Assembly: GCF_040939455.1 (NCBI RefSeq)
Contig: NC_134104.1
Span: 145,488,501 to 145,552,500 of the forward strand
Length of the DNA stretch: 64,000 nucleotides
Reading direction: 5' to 3'
From: Microcebus murinus
Lineage: Eukaryota > Chordata > Mammalia > Primates > Cheirogaleidae
Within the stretch, counting starts at the first letter, position 1, and each line of letters starts with the position of its first letter. This document shows positions 35,070 through 46,300 of the stretch, piece after piece. Made by a program: the position numbers and the translations under genes. The notes below the pieces were generated by a model. It worked only from the letters and a program-made list of their open reading frames with translations. It had not been told where the DNA came from and ran no database searches.

Positions 35070-35562
35070 GAACCTATTAGTTTTCTAGGGGCTGCTGTAA
35101 CAAATCACCATAAACTGGGTAGCTTACAACAACAGAAATTTATTCTCTTACATTTCTGGAGGCGAGAAGTCTAAAATTCAAGGTATGGCAGGGCTGTGCC
35201 CTCTCTGCAGCCTCCAGGAGAGAATCCTTGCCTTCCTCCCCTCCTCCTAGTTTTTAGTAGCTACCAGCAATTCTTGCCACTCCTTGGCTTGCAGATGCAT
35301 CCCTCCAATTTCTCCGTCTTCACGTAGCTGTCTTCTTTGTGCGTGTTTCTGTGCCTTCATTCCGTGTTCTCTGTGTGTCTCTATCCAAATTTCCCTCACA
35401 TTATAATGACACCTGTCATTGGATTAGGGCCCCCACTCCTCACCTTAATTTGATTATATCTGCAAAGACCTCAATTTTCAAAATCATGGTCACATTCACT
35501 GTTACCATGGGTTAGGACTTCAAAATACCTTTTTAGAGGACACAATTCAACTCACGATATGG
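35070..35562 (+). mobile_element. MLT2-type ERVL LTR
   Basis: It follows the MLT2 layout: 'ggggctgctgtaacaaatcacc', 'cagaaatttattctcttacatttctgg', 'ttggcttgcagatgcatccc', 'attggattagggccccc', and 'ttaggacttcaaaatacc' before 'caattcaactcacgat'. It is nearly full length and decayed. Confidence 0.75.
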
Positions 35563-37005
35563 GACAGAAGATGCAATAAGAATACCTTTGAGACTATCAT
35601 CTACTTAATAAAACTAGTTGGATGGTTTTAATGAATTTAATTCTTCCACATCACATTATAAAAATAAACCAGTGCCCAAGCTCTCTGTCCACCCAGCTGT
35701 CTTATAAACACTTGGGCTAGTATCATCTCAGATGGTTTTTCATTGACTGTGTGGGGTTTAGATGTTGAAGAAGCTACACAGCCAATATCTGTGCTTCTTG
35801 GTTCAGTGGCAGTAGGGAGGAAGAGCCATATGTTTGAACTCTTCTTTTAAATATAAATCAGGTATCCAGAGAATAGCCGGGTTGTGCTGAGATGGCTTTG
35901 CCCTCTGCTATCCCACCATCATCTTGTTAATCCATATCTGTGGGTGCTGCCCAACCCCAACAAGCATGTGGAAAGCCCTCTTTGGCATCTGATGGGCCAG
36001 CAGTGACAGAGAAGGGAGAGCAAGACCCCAGAAAATCTGTATCCATGAGGCATGTAAAGTGGATCAGCCTCTATGCTTTGTAATGGTACAAATGGAAACT
36101 CCTATGAAATGATCAAACATATATCCATTGAGTTGACCTGATCTTTGTGATTGTGGCTGGGAATGTCCTAAAAGTGAATAGAAGATCACAGCTGTCATTA
36201 AGATCCCTTATGCACTATGTTGTCACACAGAATCTTTGCTCTCTGAAGCAAAGACCTGAAGACCTGCTATGTGCCTTTGGCTTGGGTATACTCCTCTGCC
36301 AACCCTCACTCCCTTCATTGCATAACTCTTGATTTGTCTTTTGGGGCTTAACTCCTACTTTATCTCTTGTTCTTGGAGCAGCACCCGTCACAAATAGAGA
36401 CTTAATAAAATTTGTAGGATGAATGAAAGAAATTATTGGCCATACCTTTTATCTACCAGATCTTCTTTCCCAAAATGTCCCTTTTCTTTTAATTATACTA
36501 ATTATGTGGTCCTGGCCCCAGGGGAGTGTAAAAGCCCTCTTCCTTAAAGTCTAATTAAGAGATGTGAAACAGGCTCTGGAATCTATCCGAAAGTTGCCTC
36601 TTTAGCAACATAGCAGAAAGGTCTGGCCATTGGAGCCTCTGAGAAGAGTGTTTTTTCCAGCTGAACGGGGCAGGGCACAGCTTGCACCGTGAGATGCGAG
36701 GCATATAGAGAGTGTCCATTCATTCACTCCTCCCACCAGTCTTACAAGGGGCGGTTTTGGTGTGGGGGGAAACTGAGTTTTGAAGGGGGAAAACCTTGGC
36801 CCCAATCAGCCAGGCAGTCAGTGGAAAAGAGTGAGGATTAGAACCTGCATCTCCAGGGCTCAGGACAGTGTCCTTCCTGCACCACCCGGCCTCAAGCTCA
36901 AACTACAAAACATTAGGATCTCTGAAGGTGAGTATTGTGTGTTACATGTCAGTATCACACAATTGAGAAAAAAAGTGATGCTTTAAGATATAACATTGGT
37001 ATCGA
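35563..37005. other. Intergenic DNA downstream of SCN10A
   Basis: No repeat or gene is clearly recognisable. A non-repetitive AT-rich part at about 36,480-36,570 has paired homeodomain-type sites (attatactaattatg, tctaattaaga) within 2 kb of the SCN10A 3' end and could be conserved; this is speculative. Confidence 0.35.
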
Positions 37006-37009
37006 CATA

Positions 37010-37559
37010 CCTTTAAAAATATTAATTTTAATGGATATCTCAAAGGGCTTTCATGACATGGACCACAGTGTTACCCTGGGCTGGAGCAGTCATCCAGAAG
37101 CCCTCGACATGCAGTCATGCAAAATCCTAAATAACATTGCTAGTCTTTATGTGGCACTTCACAGAGGACCACGTTGGACGCTCAGCGACGTCCGTGCAAT
37201 ATATCTTTGGAAGTTCTGGTCCTGCCTGAGAAATTTGTCTCAGTAAATATCATCTCTGGTCACAACCAAAATAAAAAGACAAGGGACATTGTCTGGAAAG
37301 TAAGAATCCATCATCTAATATTGAAACTCAGAAGGGAAGTCACAGTGGAGGTGCTCTTGGCTTCTGACTCCTTTTGGTATATGGAGGCTTTTTTCAAAGG
37401 TGGGTGCCAATTGCATTCCCTGCCCACTTTGACATTGTGACCAGTGGCATGCATCGGTGAGGTTGTAGCTGGGTGCCATCTGCAGTGGGCAAGAGTTATC
37501 ACAGAGCAGAAGAACCCACCAGAACAGGAACAGGACACATCCATGCTGGAGTGTCCTCA
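37010..37559 (-). other. SCN10A: SCN10A 3' untranslated region
   Basis: This is the region after the TAG stop on the minus strand. There is no AATAAA within it; the nearest plausible signal is an ATTAAA at 37,027-37,032, which would give a 3' UTR of about 550 bases ending near 37,005-37,015. Multiple stops in all frames and lack of repeats fit a UTR. The true end needs transcript data. Confidence 0.6.
37027..37032 (-). terminator. SCN10A: Candidate polyadenylation signal ATTAAA
   Basis: The plus strand tttaat is ATTAAA on the minus strand, the commonest variant signal. No AATAAA is seen closer to the stop codon on this strand. Confidence 0.45.
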
Positions 37560-38773
37560 CTAGGGCCCAGGGCCAGTCACCTCCTTACTGGTGGCTTCAT
37601 CTTCATTTTGCATTGAGCTAGATGTGCTCATGTTGACTCTATCACTAAGGCCTCTAGTGACACTGTCATAGGATGGCGGGAAAGATGTGGCAGATGCAGT
37701 TGCATATTTGTCTGGGAGTACACAATTTTCATTTGCCATGAATGCAACAAAGCCTTCATCTGGGGGTGACGCAGCCTCCTCCTCAGCCCTGGGCACACCG
37801 GGAGGGTTGGAGAGTGCCAAGGAGCGGTGCCGCACATAGCTCCGATAGGCTTTTTGAATGACAGTGGCTGAAATGTCTTCTTGCTTCCATCGGAGTGTGG
37901 TCGCTATTGGTTCATAGGATGATTTTGAAAGATTAGTTGCCATAAACTTCTCTTCCATATTTGCTTTCAGAGAATCCAACTCCCCAGATTCTCCCAGCAC
38001 GTTCTTGGTGAAGGCAAAAAGGATGTCCAAACAGTGGATCTTATCTCCAGGGACCAAGGGCAGGTCCATCTGCATTAATATATTCCTATTGGGCTTTGGG
38101 ATTTGCAGGGGACCAGAGAGAGTGTCTGCAAAGTCGGAGAGGGCAGAGAAGGTAATAAACTGGGTGGCCTCGGGGTCGAACTTCTCCCAGGTCTCATAGA
38201 ACATGTCAAAGTCGTCCTCGTTCAGGGGCTCGCTGCTCTCCTCTGTGGCCACATTGAAGTTCTCCAGAATCACTGCAATGTACATATTGACCACGATGAG
38301 GAAGGAGATGATGATGTAGGTGGTGAAGAAGAGGATGCCCACCATTGGGCTCCCGCAGTTCCCTCGGGAGCCATTGTTGTTGGGCAGATTGGGGTCACAG
38401 TAGGGGGGCCCCGTGTTGAGGATGGGGCTGAGGAGGCCGTCCCAGCCAGCCGACGTGGTGATCTGGAAGAGGCACAGCATGCTGTTGGCGAAGGTCTGGA
38501 AGTTGAACATGTCGTCGATGCCGGCCTCCCACTTGACGTAGGCGAAGTTGGCCATGCCGAAGATGGAGTAGATGAACATGACGAGGAAGAGCAGCAGCCC
38601 GATGTTGAAGAGGGCAGGCAGGGACATCATGAGGGCAAAGAGCAGCGTGCGGATCCCCTTGGCCCCTCGGATCAGTCTGAGGATGCGGCCGATTCGGGCC
38701 AGGCGGACAACCCGCAAGAGCGTCGCGGTGGAGTTACTTTGAAGTGACTTGAGAATTGCAGAAAACACCAGGC
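37560..38773 (-). CDS. SCN10A: SCN10A exon 27: domain IV S3 end to C-terminus
   Basis: Last coding exon of Nav1.8. The acceptor is AG at 38,774-38,775; the first two bases complete a serine codon started in exon 26. In order it encodes the end of S3, the S3-S4 loop, S4 with an arginine every third residue ([19 protein letters not shown]), S5, the pore loop with the selectivity-filter alanine (TTSAGWDG), S6 (ending AVILENF), the EF-hand-like C-terminal domain, an IQ motif ([13 protein letters not shown]) for calmodulin, and a PPSYDSV PY motif of the Nedd4-binding type. It ends GPGP-TAG, close to the human end. Oddities: an NSTA change in the S3-S4 loop and SCN5A-like residues with very high third-position GC between about 38,289 and 38,708. 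Confidence 0.97.
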
Positions 38774-39860
38774 CTTTAAGAGGGGGGAAATTACCTGATT
38801 AGTATCTCCAACCATGAGCTCTGACGAAGTTGGGTGCGATCACACACCCTCATTTCTGCTCGGTACGGACCCCACTTGAGCACCCATGTGCAATGACTGG
38901 GCGGGCCCTCCCAGCCTGGCACGCTTGTTGGCACAAAGTGGAGGCTTACTAAACGTCCATTGCCTAAATCCTCTCTCCCTCAAGTAAGTCTTACCCTTCC
39001 TACCATGTTGTTATCTTTCTCTCCACCCGAAATATCTTCTCAGTCAACCTTTGTGATCAAAGCCCTGTCTTCTGCAGCCTCGTTCAGCTGGAAGGGACTG
39101 CGGCACGTTCCACGTGCCCACGGTCCTTTGCCTGTTTTTGCCTGTGACACAGACCCTGCTCCCCCCTGAGATTGCAGCCTGTGGGTCATGCCTGTTCTCC
39201 CACCCTGGTCCTGCGCTCTGTGACGGCCGGGACCCCCTGTGATTCATCTCCCTGTCTCCCACTGTGAAGACTGACTCAGTTCCTGGCACATCGTTCCGGG
39301 GATAATTGTACAGCGCCTGGGGTGTTAATGATCAGGGGGCCGGAGGAGTGGGGCGACTGGCTGACAGCTAACGCAGAATGGCTTTGAATGGCCAGCTGTC
39401 TGCATAATGGCTTAATTTGTTTCTTTCATTTCCAGCTGTGTTTGAACTCTATGTTAAGGCTTGGAGAGGGGCTTTTTTTAGGGTCAGTGACTGCCCCCAA
39501 CCCCAACTACACACAAGGTTGGAAAGATGAAGATTGTATGCATCCCCCTATATGAAGTCTAATTTGAAAAATGTTGAAGCTTGGTCTTGGGGACCTGTGG
39601 AGAACTATTGGGACCAAAGGCCTCCACCAAAGATGAGGCAAGGCCTGTGGGTGAGAGAAGTGAGGTGAGTACAAGTTGTGGTAGCAAGCTCTTGCTCTTT
39701 GCAGGGGCCCCCGGACCTCTTCTCCTACCTGTCCCTTGTTGTGTGCATATAGTGATCACAATATTTTATTGGAAGAAGGAAGGAAATGGGGGGGGGGACT
39801 TGGGAAATAATTATATATAATTATAATTTAGAGTTATGAAATCTTTGTGAAAACCCTTCT

Positions 39861-40144
39861 TTTTTTTCTGAGTCTTGCTCTGCCACCCTGGATAGGGTAC
39901 ATTGGCATCATCATAGCTCACTGCAATCTCAAATTCCAGGGCTCAAGTGATCCTCCTGCCTCAGCCTCCTCAGTAGCTGGGAAATACAGGCGCATGCCAT
40001 GACACCTAGCCAATTTTTCTATCTTTAGTAGAGAGGGGCTCTCCCTCTTGCTCAGGCTGGTCTAGAACTCCTGAGCTCAAGCGATCCTCCTGCCTCCACC
40101 TCCCAGAGTTCTGGGGTTACAGGCATGAGCCACTGTGCTGGGTC
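39861..40144 (-). repeat. Old Alu-type SINE, antisense
   Basis: Short T run, then 'ctgagtcttgctctgccaccc', 'tcatagctcactgcaatctc', 'ccacctcccagagttctgg'. Flanked by a perfect 12-bp duplication gaaaacccttct (39,849-39,860 and 40,145-40,156). It lacks the strepsirrhine ttggccaattaa segment. Confidence 0.9.
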
Positions 40145-40640
40145 GAAAACCCTTCTATTAAAGTCCAGTTTAATTGGCACATTTCCCCATAGTGTGGGGT
40201 ACTTTATGTATCTATATAACCTACTAAAATTTTCTGCCAGACAACTGGTCTAGGTCTTAATTTAAATTGCCCCAGGATCCTGTGTCAAAGGAAAAATGAG
40301 TCCTCATACTTGTTAACAATTAGATACTCAATGTGCGTCTTGCTGGTGGGAAGGAAGAGAGGGAGACAAGCTGGGAGGGCAGAGAGGTTGATGTGTGGGT
40401 TCCTTTGCTTGCTTTCTAGCTCTCTCTGCAAGAGATTTCTGCCTTGTGGAGACGCAGAATGCTGCATAGGTCACAGGAACTGGCAGTTAAGGTGTTCCCA
40501 TCATAGAACTAAGTATTCTGGGAATATTTTATCTCTACATTACTTATACGTAATAAGAAAGCTCCTTTCCTTAATGTAAAATCAAAATGGCCTTTAGAGT
40601 TTCTCACGTTGGAAGGCAAACAAAACAAAACAAACAATCA

Positions 40641-41150
40641 ACTAACCAAGAAAAGCTCCCATCATGGTAAATGAAATAAGCCAAACATAGAAGGACAAAT
40701 ACTACATGACCCCACTTATATACCGAATCTAAAATAGTCAAACTCATAGATGCAGAGAGTAGCATGACCGCTTCCAGGAGCTTGGGAGAGAGGAAATCAG
40801 GGAGGTGTTTGTCAAAGGGCACAAAGTTTAAGCTATGCAAGATGAGTAAGTCCTAGACATCTACTGCATAGCATAGTGCCTATAGTTACCAATACTGTGT
40901 TGTACACTTAAAAATTTGCCAAAAGGGTGGAACTTATTTTAGGTGTTCTTAGCAGCCAATAAATAAATAGATAGATAGATAGATAGGGCCAGAGGAAACT
41001 TTTGGAGGTGGTGGATATGTTTATGGCATTGATAATGGTGATGGTTTTACGGGTATATGCTTACCTCCAAACTCATCAAGTTGTATACATTAAATATGTA
41101 CGGCTATTTACATTCAATCATATCTCAATAAAGTGGCTAAAAAAATGCAG
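40641..41150 (+). mobile_element. Old L1 3' UTR with TAGA microsatellite
   Basis: Sense L1 3' text: 'gtaaatgaaataagccaaac', 'actacatgaccccacttatat', 'tgcctatagttaccaatactgtgttgtacac', 'tacattcaatcatatctcaataaag'. A (gata)n run lies at about 40,969-40,986. Confidence 0.8.
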
Positions 41151-41492
41151 CAGCAACATCAAAACAAAACAAAAACAAAACCTCTTGAGCAGATGAATGC
41201 AACCCAAGGTTGTGTTTCAGCACTAGGGTGGAGAGACTGATTAAAAGTTGTATTTGGATGCTATCAGCTCTTGATAGCAAATCAATGAGAAATTAAATCT
41301 ACAGCTATGCCCTGACATGAAAAGTAAGCAGGTCAGAATATGAGCGATCAGGATATATTTATAACACAAAGCGAAGCTGGTAAGCTGGGATTTGGCCTTC
41401 ACAGGGCCAAACTTTGGCTCAACCACAAGAAGTCCAGGGACAGTCTCTTGGCTGTTGGTGGGAGGCAGCAAGTTCATTAAAAGAACATAGCC

Positions 41493-41702
41493 TGACCAAC
41501 ACCTAAGTGGACATATAGGAATAACATTTATCGGGTGTTGGGCAGGTGGGGCGGAGGGGATGGGTATATACATACATAATGAGTGCGATGTACACCAACT
41601 GGGGGATGGACATGCTTGAAGCTTTGACTTGAGGGGGGAGGGAGGCAAGGGCAATATAAGTAACCTTAACATTTGTACCCCCATTATATGCTGAAAAAAA
41701 AA
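41493..41702 (+). mobile_element. Short strepsirrhine L1 3' end
   Basis: Starts 'tgaccaacacctaagtgg' and ends 'gtacccccattatatgctga' plus A tail. A perfect 14-bp duplication aaaagaacatagcc flanks it (41,479-41,492 and 41,703-41,716). Only about 200 bases of the L1 3' end were inserted. Confidence 0.92.
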
Positions 41703-41767
41703 AAAAGAACATAGCCCAGTCTAAATTCAGCTCCACTCCTTACAAACTCTGTGACTTTGCATACTTT

Positions 41768-41967
41768 TTTTTTTAATTTTCTTTTTTATTTCTTTATTTT
41801 TTTTTTCTATTTTCAGTTGGCCAATTAACTCTTTTTATTTTTATTTTTAGTAGAGATGGGGTCTCGCTCTTGCTCAGGCTGGTCTCGAACTCCTGAGCTC
41901 AAATGATCCACCCACCTCGGACTCCCAGAGAGCTAGGATTACAGGCATGAGCCACCGTGCCCGGCCG
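41768..41967 (-). repeat. Strepsirrhine Alu right-half fragment, antisense
   Basis: T-rich start, 'cagttggccaattaactc', 'gtagagatggggtctcgctc', ending 'ccaccgtgcccggcc'. The flanks share gactttgcatact / gacttttcatact, a duplication with one mismatch, so the insertion was truncated at its 5' side. Confidence 0.88.
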
Positions 41968-41979
41968 ACTTTTCATACT

Positions 41980-42110
41980 TTTTAAAATCTAAGTCTCAAT
42001 TTTAAATGTATAAAAAGGGGATAATAACACCTCCTTCCCAGGGCAGCTGTGAAGATTCCCAGAGCCCAGCCCAGTGCTCAGAACTCAGTGAGTACTCAAT
42101 TATGGCAGCT
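41980..42110 (+). repeat. MIR-like SINE fragment
   Basis: Text 'aaaaggggataataacacctcc', 'cagctgtgaagattc', 'cagtgctcagaactcagtgagtactcaatt' follows the MIR core and 3' half. Confidence 0.6.
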
Positions 42111-42316
42111 CTGCTCCCCACATCAGCCTCTGACTCTATTTAATTTTCTCTGAACACAATTGGGCCCAAAATACTAGGCCTGTCACTCAACAACACCCAG
42201 ACTAGGTCTTAACAGCACTGATCTCTTGGTATTGATCCCTTGACTTTTCTGTGACTCATATTCCCTAATAGGACAGTTATATAGAAATTTAACTCCAGAG
42301 CCCAGACTTAAGAATT

Positions 42317-42343
42317 TTCTTCTTCTTCTTCTTCTTCTTCTTC

Positions 42344-42366
<23 letters not shown>
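42317..42366. repeat. (CTT)n microsatellite
   Basis: About 16 ctt units directly before the T run of the next Alu; it probably grew from the SINE insertion site. Confidence 0.92.
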
Positions 42367-42374
<8 letters not shown>

Positions 42375-42653
42375 AGACAGAGTCTCACTCTGTCACCTGG
42401 GCTAGAGTGCAATAGCATCATCATGGCTCACAGCAACCTCAAACTCCTGAGCCCAAGTGATCCTCCTGCCTCAGTCTCCCAAGTAGCTGGTACCACAGGT
42501 CTATGCTACTACACCTGGCTAATTTTTCTATTTTTTGTAGAGATGAGGTCTCACTCTTGCTCAGGCTGGTCTAGAACTCCTGAGCTCAAGCAATTCTCCT
42601 GAGTTGGCCTCCCGGAGTGTTAGGATTACAGGCGTGAACCACCACACCTGGCC
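42367..42653 (-). repeat. Alu-type SINE, antisense
   Basis: 'gagacagagtctcactctgtc', 'cctcaaactcctgagcccaag', ending 'accaccacacctggcc'. The flanks share an imperfect aagaat(t/c)ttctt duplication. Confidence 0.88.
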
Positions 42654-43122
42654 AAGAATCTTCTTTGAACAATCTCTTCCTAGACGTTCCTCACTGTGCT
42701 GGCAACCCACCTCCTTTTCCAGAGCCTATTTTATGATTCACCTCACATTACACCACCCGTCCTTGCTTTCAAGACCATACAAGTAAGGTCCACTGGAAAT
42801 TCCATCATCTTACAGTCTCAGGTTCTCAAGAGGAGTGACTGTTCCCTGTCAGCCCCGAGGTTCTGGCCATGGGCCATGCCCAGAGTAGGTGTGTGAAAAC
42901 ACTTCCTGACAGCATGGAGAAGGCCAACAGAAGGCCAACAGAAGGCCAACTTCACTGAGCAAGCAGCCCGGGGGCATTTTAAATCTACTGCTCTTGGAAG
43001 GCTGCACATACAGATAAAATACGTTTTTAAAAGTTTGTTGGTTGTCCCCTGGGTTTTGAAAGAGTAGCCAAAACAACCCTAAGCAGAGGCTAGGCTTCCC
43101 CACCATGTGTCTGCCCACTCAC

Positions 43123-43393
43123 TCGTAATGGAGAGAACTACCACGATGAAGTCAAACACATTCCAGCCATTGGTGAAGTAGTAATGCCTCAGGGCAAACA
43201 TCTTCATGACACACTCGCCAGTGAAGACGGCCACAAAGAACTGGTTGATTTTGCCAAGGACTTTTGTCTTTTCTTCAGTCTGCTCGTCAGTCTCCACCAT
43301 CATGATGATCATGTTGAGGCAGATGAGAACCATGATGATGATGTCGAAAGTCTGTCCGGTCACAACGTCAAAGACGAAGCCCTGGTACTTGTT
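43123..43393 (-). CDS. SCN10A: SCN10A exon 26: domain IV S1 to S3
   Basis: This 271-bp exon (the usual length in sodium-channel genes) starts [11 protein letters not shown] after acceptor TTCTCAG and ends within a serine codon (VVLSIT, then A) before donor GTGAGT. It encodes the start of domain IV: S1 (around [16 protein letters not shown]), the extracellular S1-S2 loop (ETDEQTEEK), S2 ([18 protein letters not shown]) with its acidic residue, and S3 ([12 protein letters not shown]). Domain IV movement drives fast inactivation in this channel family. No frame break. Confidence 0.97.
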
Positions 43394-46300
43394 CTGAGAA
43401 AACAAGAGGTGATAGAGTCAGGGCCTTTGGGTCATCATAAACCAGGCATCTGGAGGGACTAGGTACTCCATGGATGAGTTTTGTCTCCCTCACACTCCTC
43501 TTCCAAAATCTCACTTTTAGCTGATTCTACCTCATTGTCCCAGTTCAAGTTCTCATTACTTCTCCCAGCCACTTGATGGCACTTCCTTTGTCCTGGTCCA
43601 TGCTTACCCCTCCATTCGCAATGCCCTTCTAGTCCCCTCTCTTGAGTATCTACATTTCAATAGCTCTGAGTAATCCATCTCTTTTAAGCCCGACTGACTC
43701 CAGGGAGCTTTCTTTAATCTCATTACCCCAAATCACCCTGTCCCTTCTTTGGCTCCCACAGCCATTTTAGTCAGTTTTGAGTTCTAGCATTTCATATGTG
43801 CTTCTTTTCTTCTCCACTAGACATTGGACCCTTTGAGGTCAGAGGCCCCTGGAGGGATTCACCATCTGTTGACTAAAGAGCCCTTGGGCTTTGAATAAAC
43901 ATCAGAGGTAGCCAAGCAACAGTTACCACTGGCTTCGGATGAGACTGGTCTGGCTTCAGGTGTGACCTGGTTCTGGTGGCCATGAGAGAGTGCCCACATC
44001 ACTTCTCCTCCAACTCCAGCAGCCCAGCACAGAGAGTGAAGGAAGAGAGAGTGAGAGACTTTGCCTGGAAATCCAGGGAATTCTCCTGCGTCTTACCCCA
44101 GCTCATCAAGGTGGTACCACCAGGAGTTTGCAAAAGTCACAGCATTACTGGGTTTGGGACACACACAATGCTGATATAGCTGCAGTGACCAGAGACGTGG
44201 ACCAAAACACTCAATTCCATTTGAGCATCTGGAAAGTCTTTTCAAGAAGGACAGGTTCAAACAAGCCCAGATCGTGAAGATTAAAATAAATACCTAACTC
44301 TTCAATGCCTAGACATTGGTGAACATCCATAAGTGTCAAGAACATCCAGGAAGACATGACAAACTCACTAAGGTACTTAGTGACCAATCCCAAAGCAATG
44401 GAGATACGTAAGCTTTCAGACAAAGAATTCAAAATAGCTGTCCTGAAGAAGCTCAGTGAAATTCAAGACAACACAGAGAAGGAATTCAGAAGCCTATCAG
44501 AGATATTTAACAAACAGATAGAAATAATTTAAAAAATCAAGCACACATTCTAGAGCTTAAGAATTCAATTGACAAACTGAGAAATGCATAACAGTCTCTC
44601 AACAGTAGAATTGACTGAGCAGAAGAGGAATTAGTGAGCTTGAAGACAGACTATTTGAAAACACACAGAAGAGAAAAAACAAAAAAGAATAAGAAAGAAT
44701 GAAGCATGCCTACAAGATCTAGAAAATAGCCTAAAAACAGCAAACCTAGGAGTTATTGGCCTTAAAGAGGAGGAGGTAGAGAGAGAGGTTAAGGTAGAAA
44801 CTTTATTCAAAGAAATAATAAAAAAGAACTTTCCAAACCTGGAGAAAGATACCAATATTCAAGTACAAGAAGGTCATAGAACACTAAGGAGATTTAACCA
44901 AAAGAAGGCTATCTCAAGGCATTTAATAATCAAGCTCCCAAAGGTCACAGATAAAGAAAAGGTCCTCAGGGAAGCAAGAAAAATAAAAAAAAATAAAAAG
45001 AAAAAATGATGTATAAAGGAGCTCAATTACCCTGATTTAATCAGTCCATATTGTTATGCCTGCATGAAAATATCACATGTGCCCTATAAACATATAAATT
45101 ATTATGTACCCATAATAATAAAAAATAAAAAATTAATTGGTAATACAATTCCCCCCATCCAAAGGGATGGAGAATGTCAAGAACAGAGTTGGCTATAAGG
45201 TCTCACTCCCCTCCTCATCTGTAGGACCTCCCCCAGTGCCATCCTTGGAGGATCTTGGCTGCAGTTTAATCAGGAGAAATGGAGATTTTGTTACAGGTCT
45301 TCCTGCTGACCATAGGCTCCAACTCCTTGTGCTATGTAGTGTCTGCAATTCCAGCATTAGGTTCATGCCTTTATATGCAGGTGCCTTTTCCAGGGTCCCT
45401 TTTTGAAATACAGCTCATCCTGTCCCAGGGACATTGTCCTCCTGGAGAGGAAGGAACTTTGGTAGCCTGTGGGATTAGCTGATGAGAGGGGAGAAGCTGG
45501 GATATCATAAAGAGACAGTGTCGTGTATGGGGGAGGGTGCCAAAACCCTTCATGACTTTGCCAAGGGTTGCCCCTAGCGTAGACCTCCTTGGTGTCTGGT
45601 TCAAATGCAGAGTCAACATTAGTCTAGGCATCAGTAAGGGCCAGCATGAACTCAGTTGCTTGCTTCACGGTAAATTTGAGGATCTTCTTCCCATGGGCCC
45701 TGACTTGAATCTGGTTGGCTAGGCTCAACCTCTCACCGACATCTTTTAATTCTTGACCCTGTTCCTGCCTATCAGGCTTGTTGACTGAGGGATGTTTAAT
45801 GAGTCTTTTGCTCAGGCTCACCAGGCCCAGCTATCTTGATCTTATGGGAGATTTGGGAGGAAACTTCTGCCCCTACAGAGGTCTGAACCTCATATCACGC
45901 CCCATTGTAACACTTTTTAAAAAATCAGAATCTATTTAATAGAATAGTAATAAATTTATGACCACTATTTCTAACTAAAGTGGGTCAAAAGTCATGACTT
46001 TTTCCCCCCTTGTAAATGTTTTTGAAACTCGGTTCTCATGCAGTTTGGAATTACTTATGCAAACACCATGCCTTAATTTGAAATCCTACTGTGTTAGCCA
46101 ACAGGATGCATGCCTTTTTAATTCATTTAGAGAAAGGCCTGGTCCTTTGTTGAAGGTCTTTGGACTCTGCCCTTGTGTGGGGAGGGGCTAATAGGTTTGT
46201 GCTGCATCTTAGCCACAGAAACATTACGTAAAGGGACAAGATGCCAATTCCATTCATTGGAGTGGATGGCTCACAAACTCTTTGAAGAAGTTCAGCATAA

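Larger units (their letters stand above)
38774..43122 (-). other. SCN10A: SCN10A intron 26 (GT-AG)
   Basis: Donor GTGAGT after the exon 26 end at 43,123; acceptor TTAAAG before 38,773. Contains two Alu-type SINEs, an Alu fragment, two L1 3' ends, a MIR and a CTT microsatellite, each listed separately. A non-repetitive block at about 39,355-39,440 could be regulatory. Confidence 0.9.

Noticed and set aside
36399..36408. AATAAA on the plus strand as an SCN10A polyadenylation signal
   Set aside because: It is on the wrong strand for the minus-strand gene.
38103..38747. A 214-codon open frame on the plus strand
   Set aside because: It lies exactly opposite SCN10A exon 27 in the GC3-rich tract. 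High third-position GC on the coding strand removes stops from the opposite frame. The product is low-complexity and acidic with no family features.
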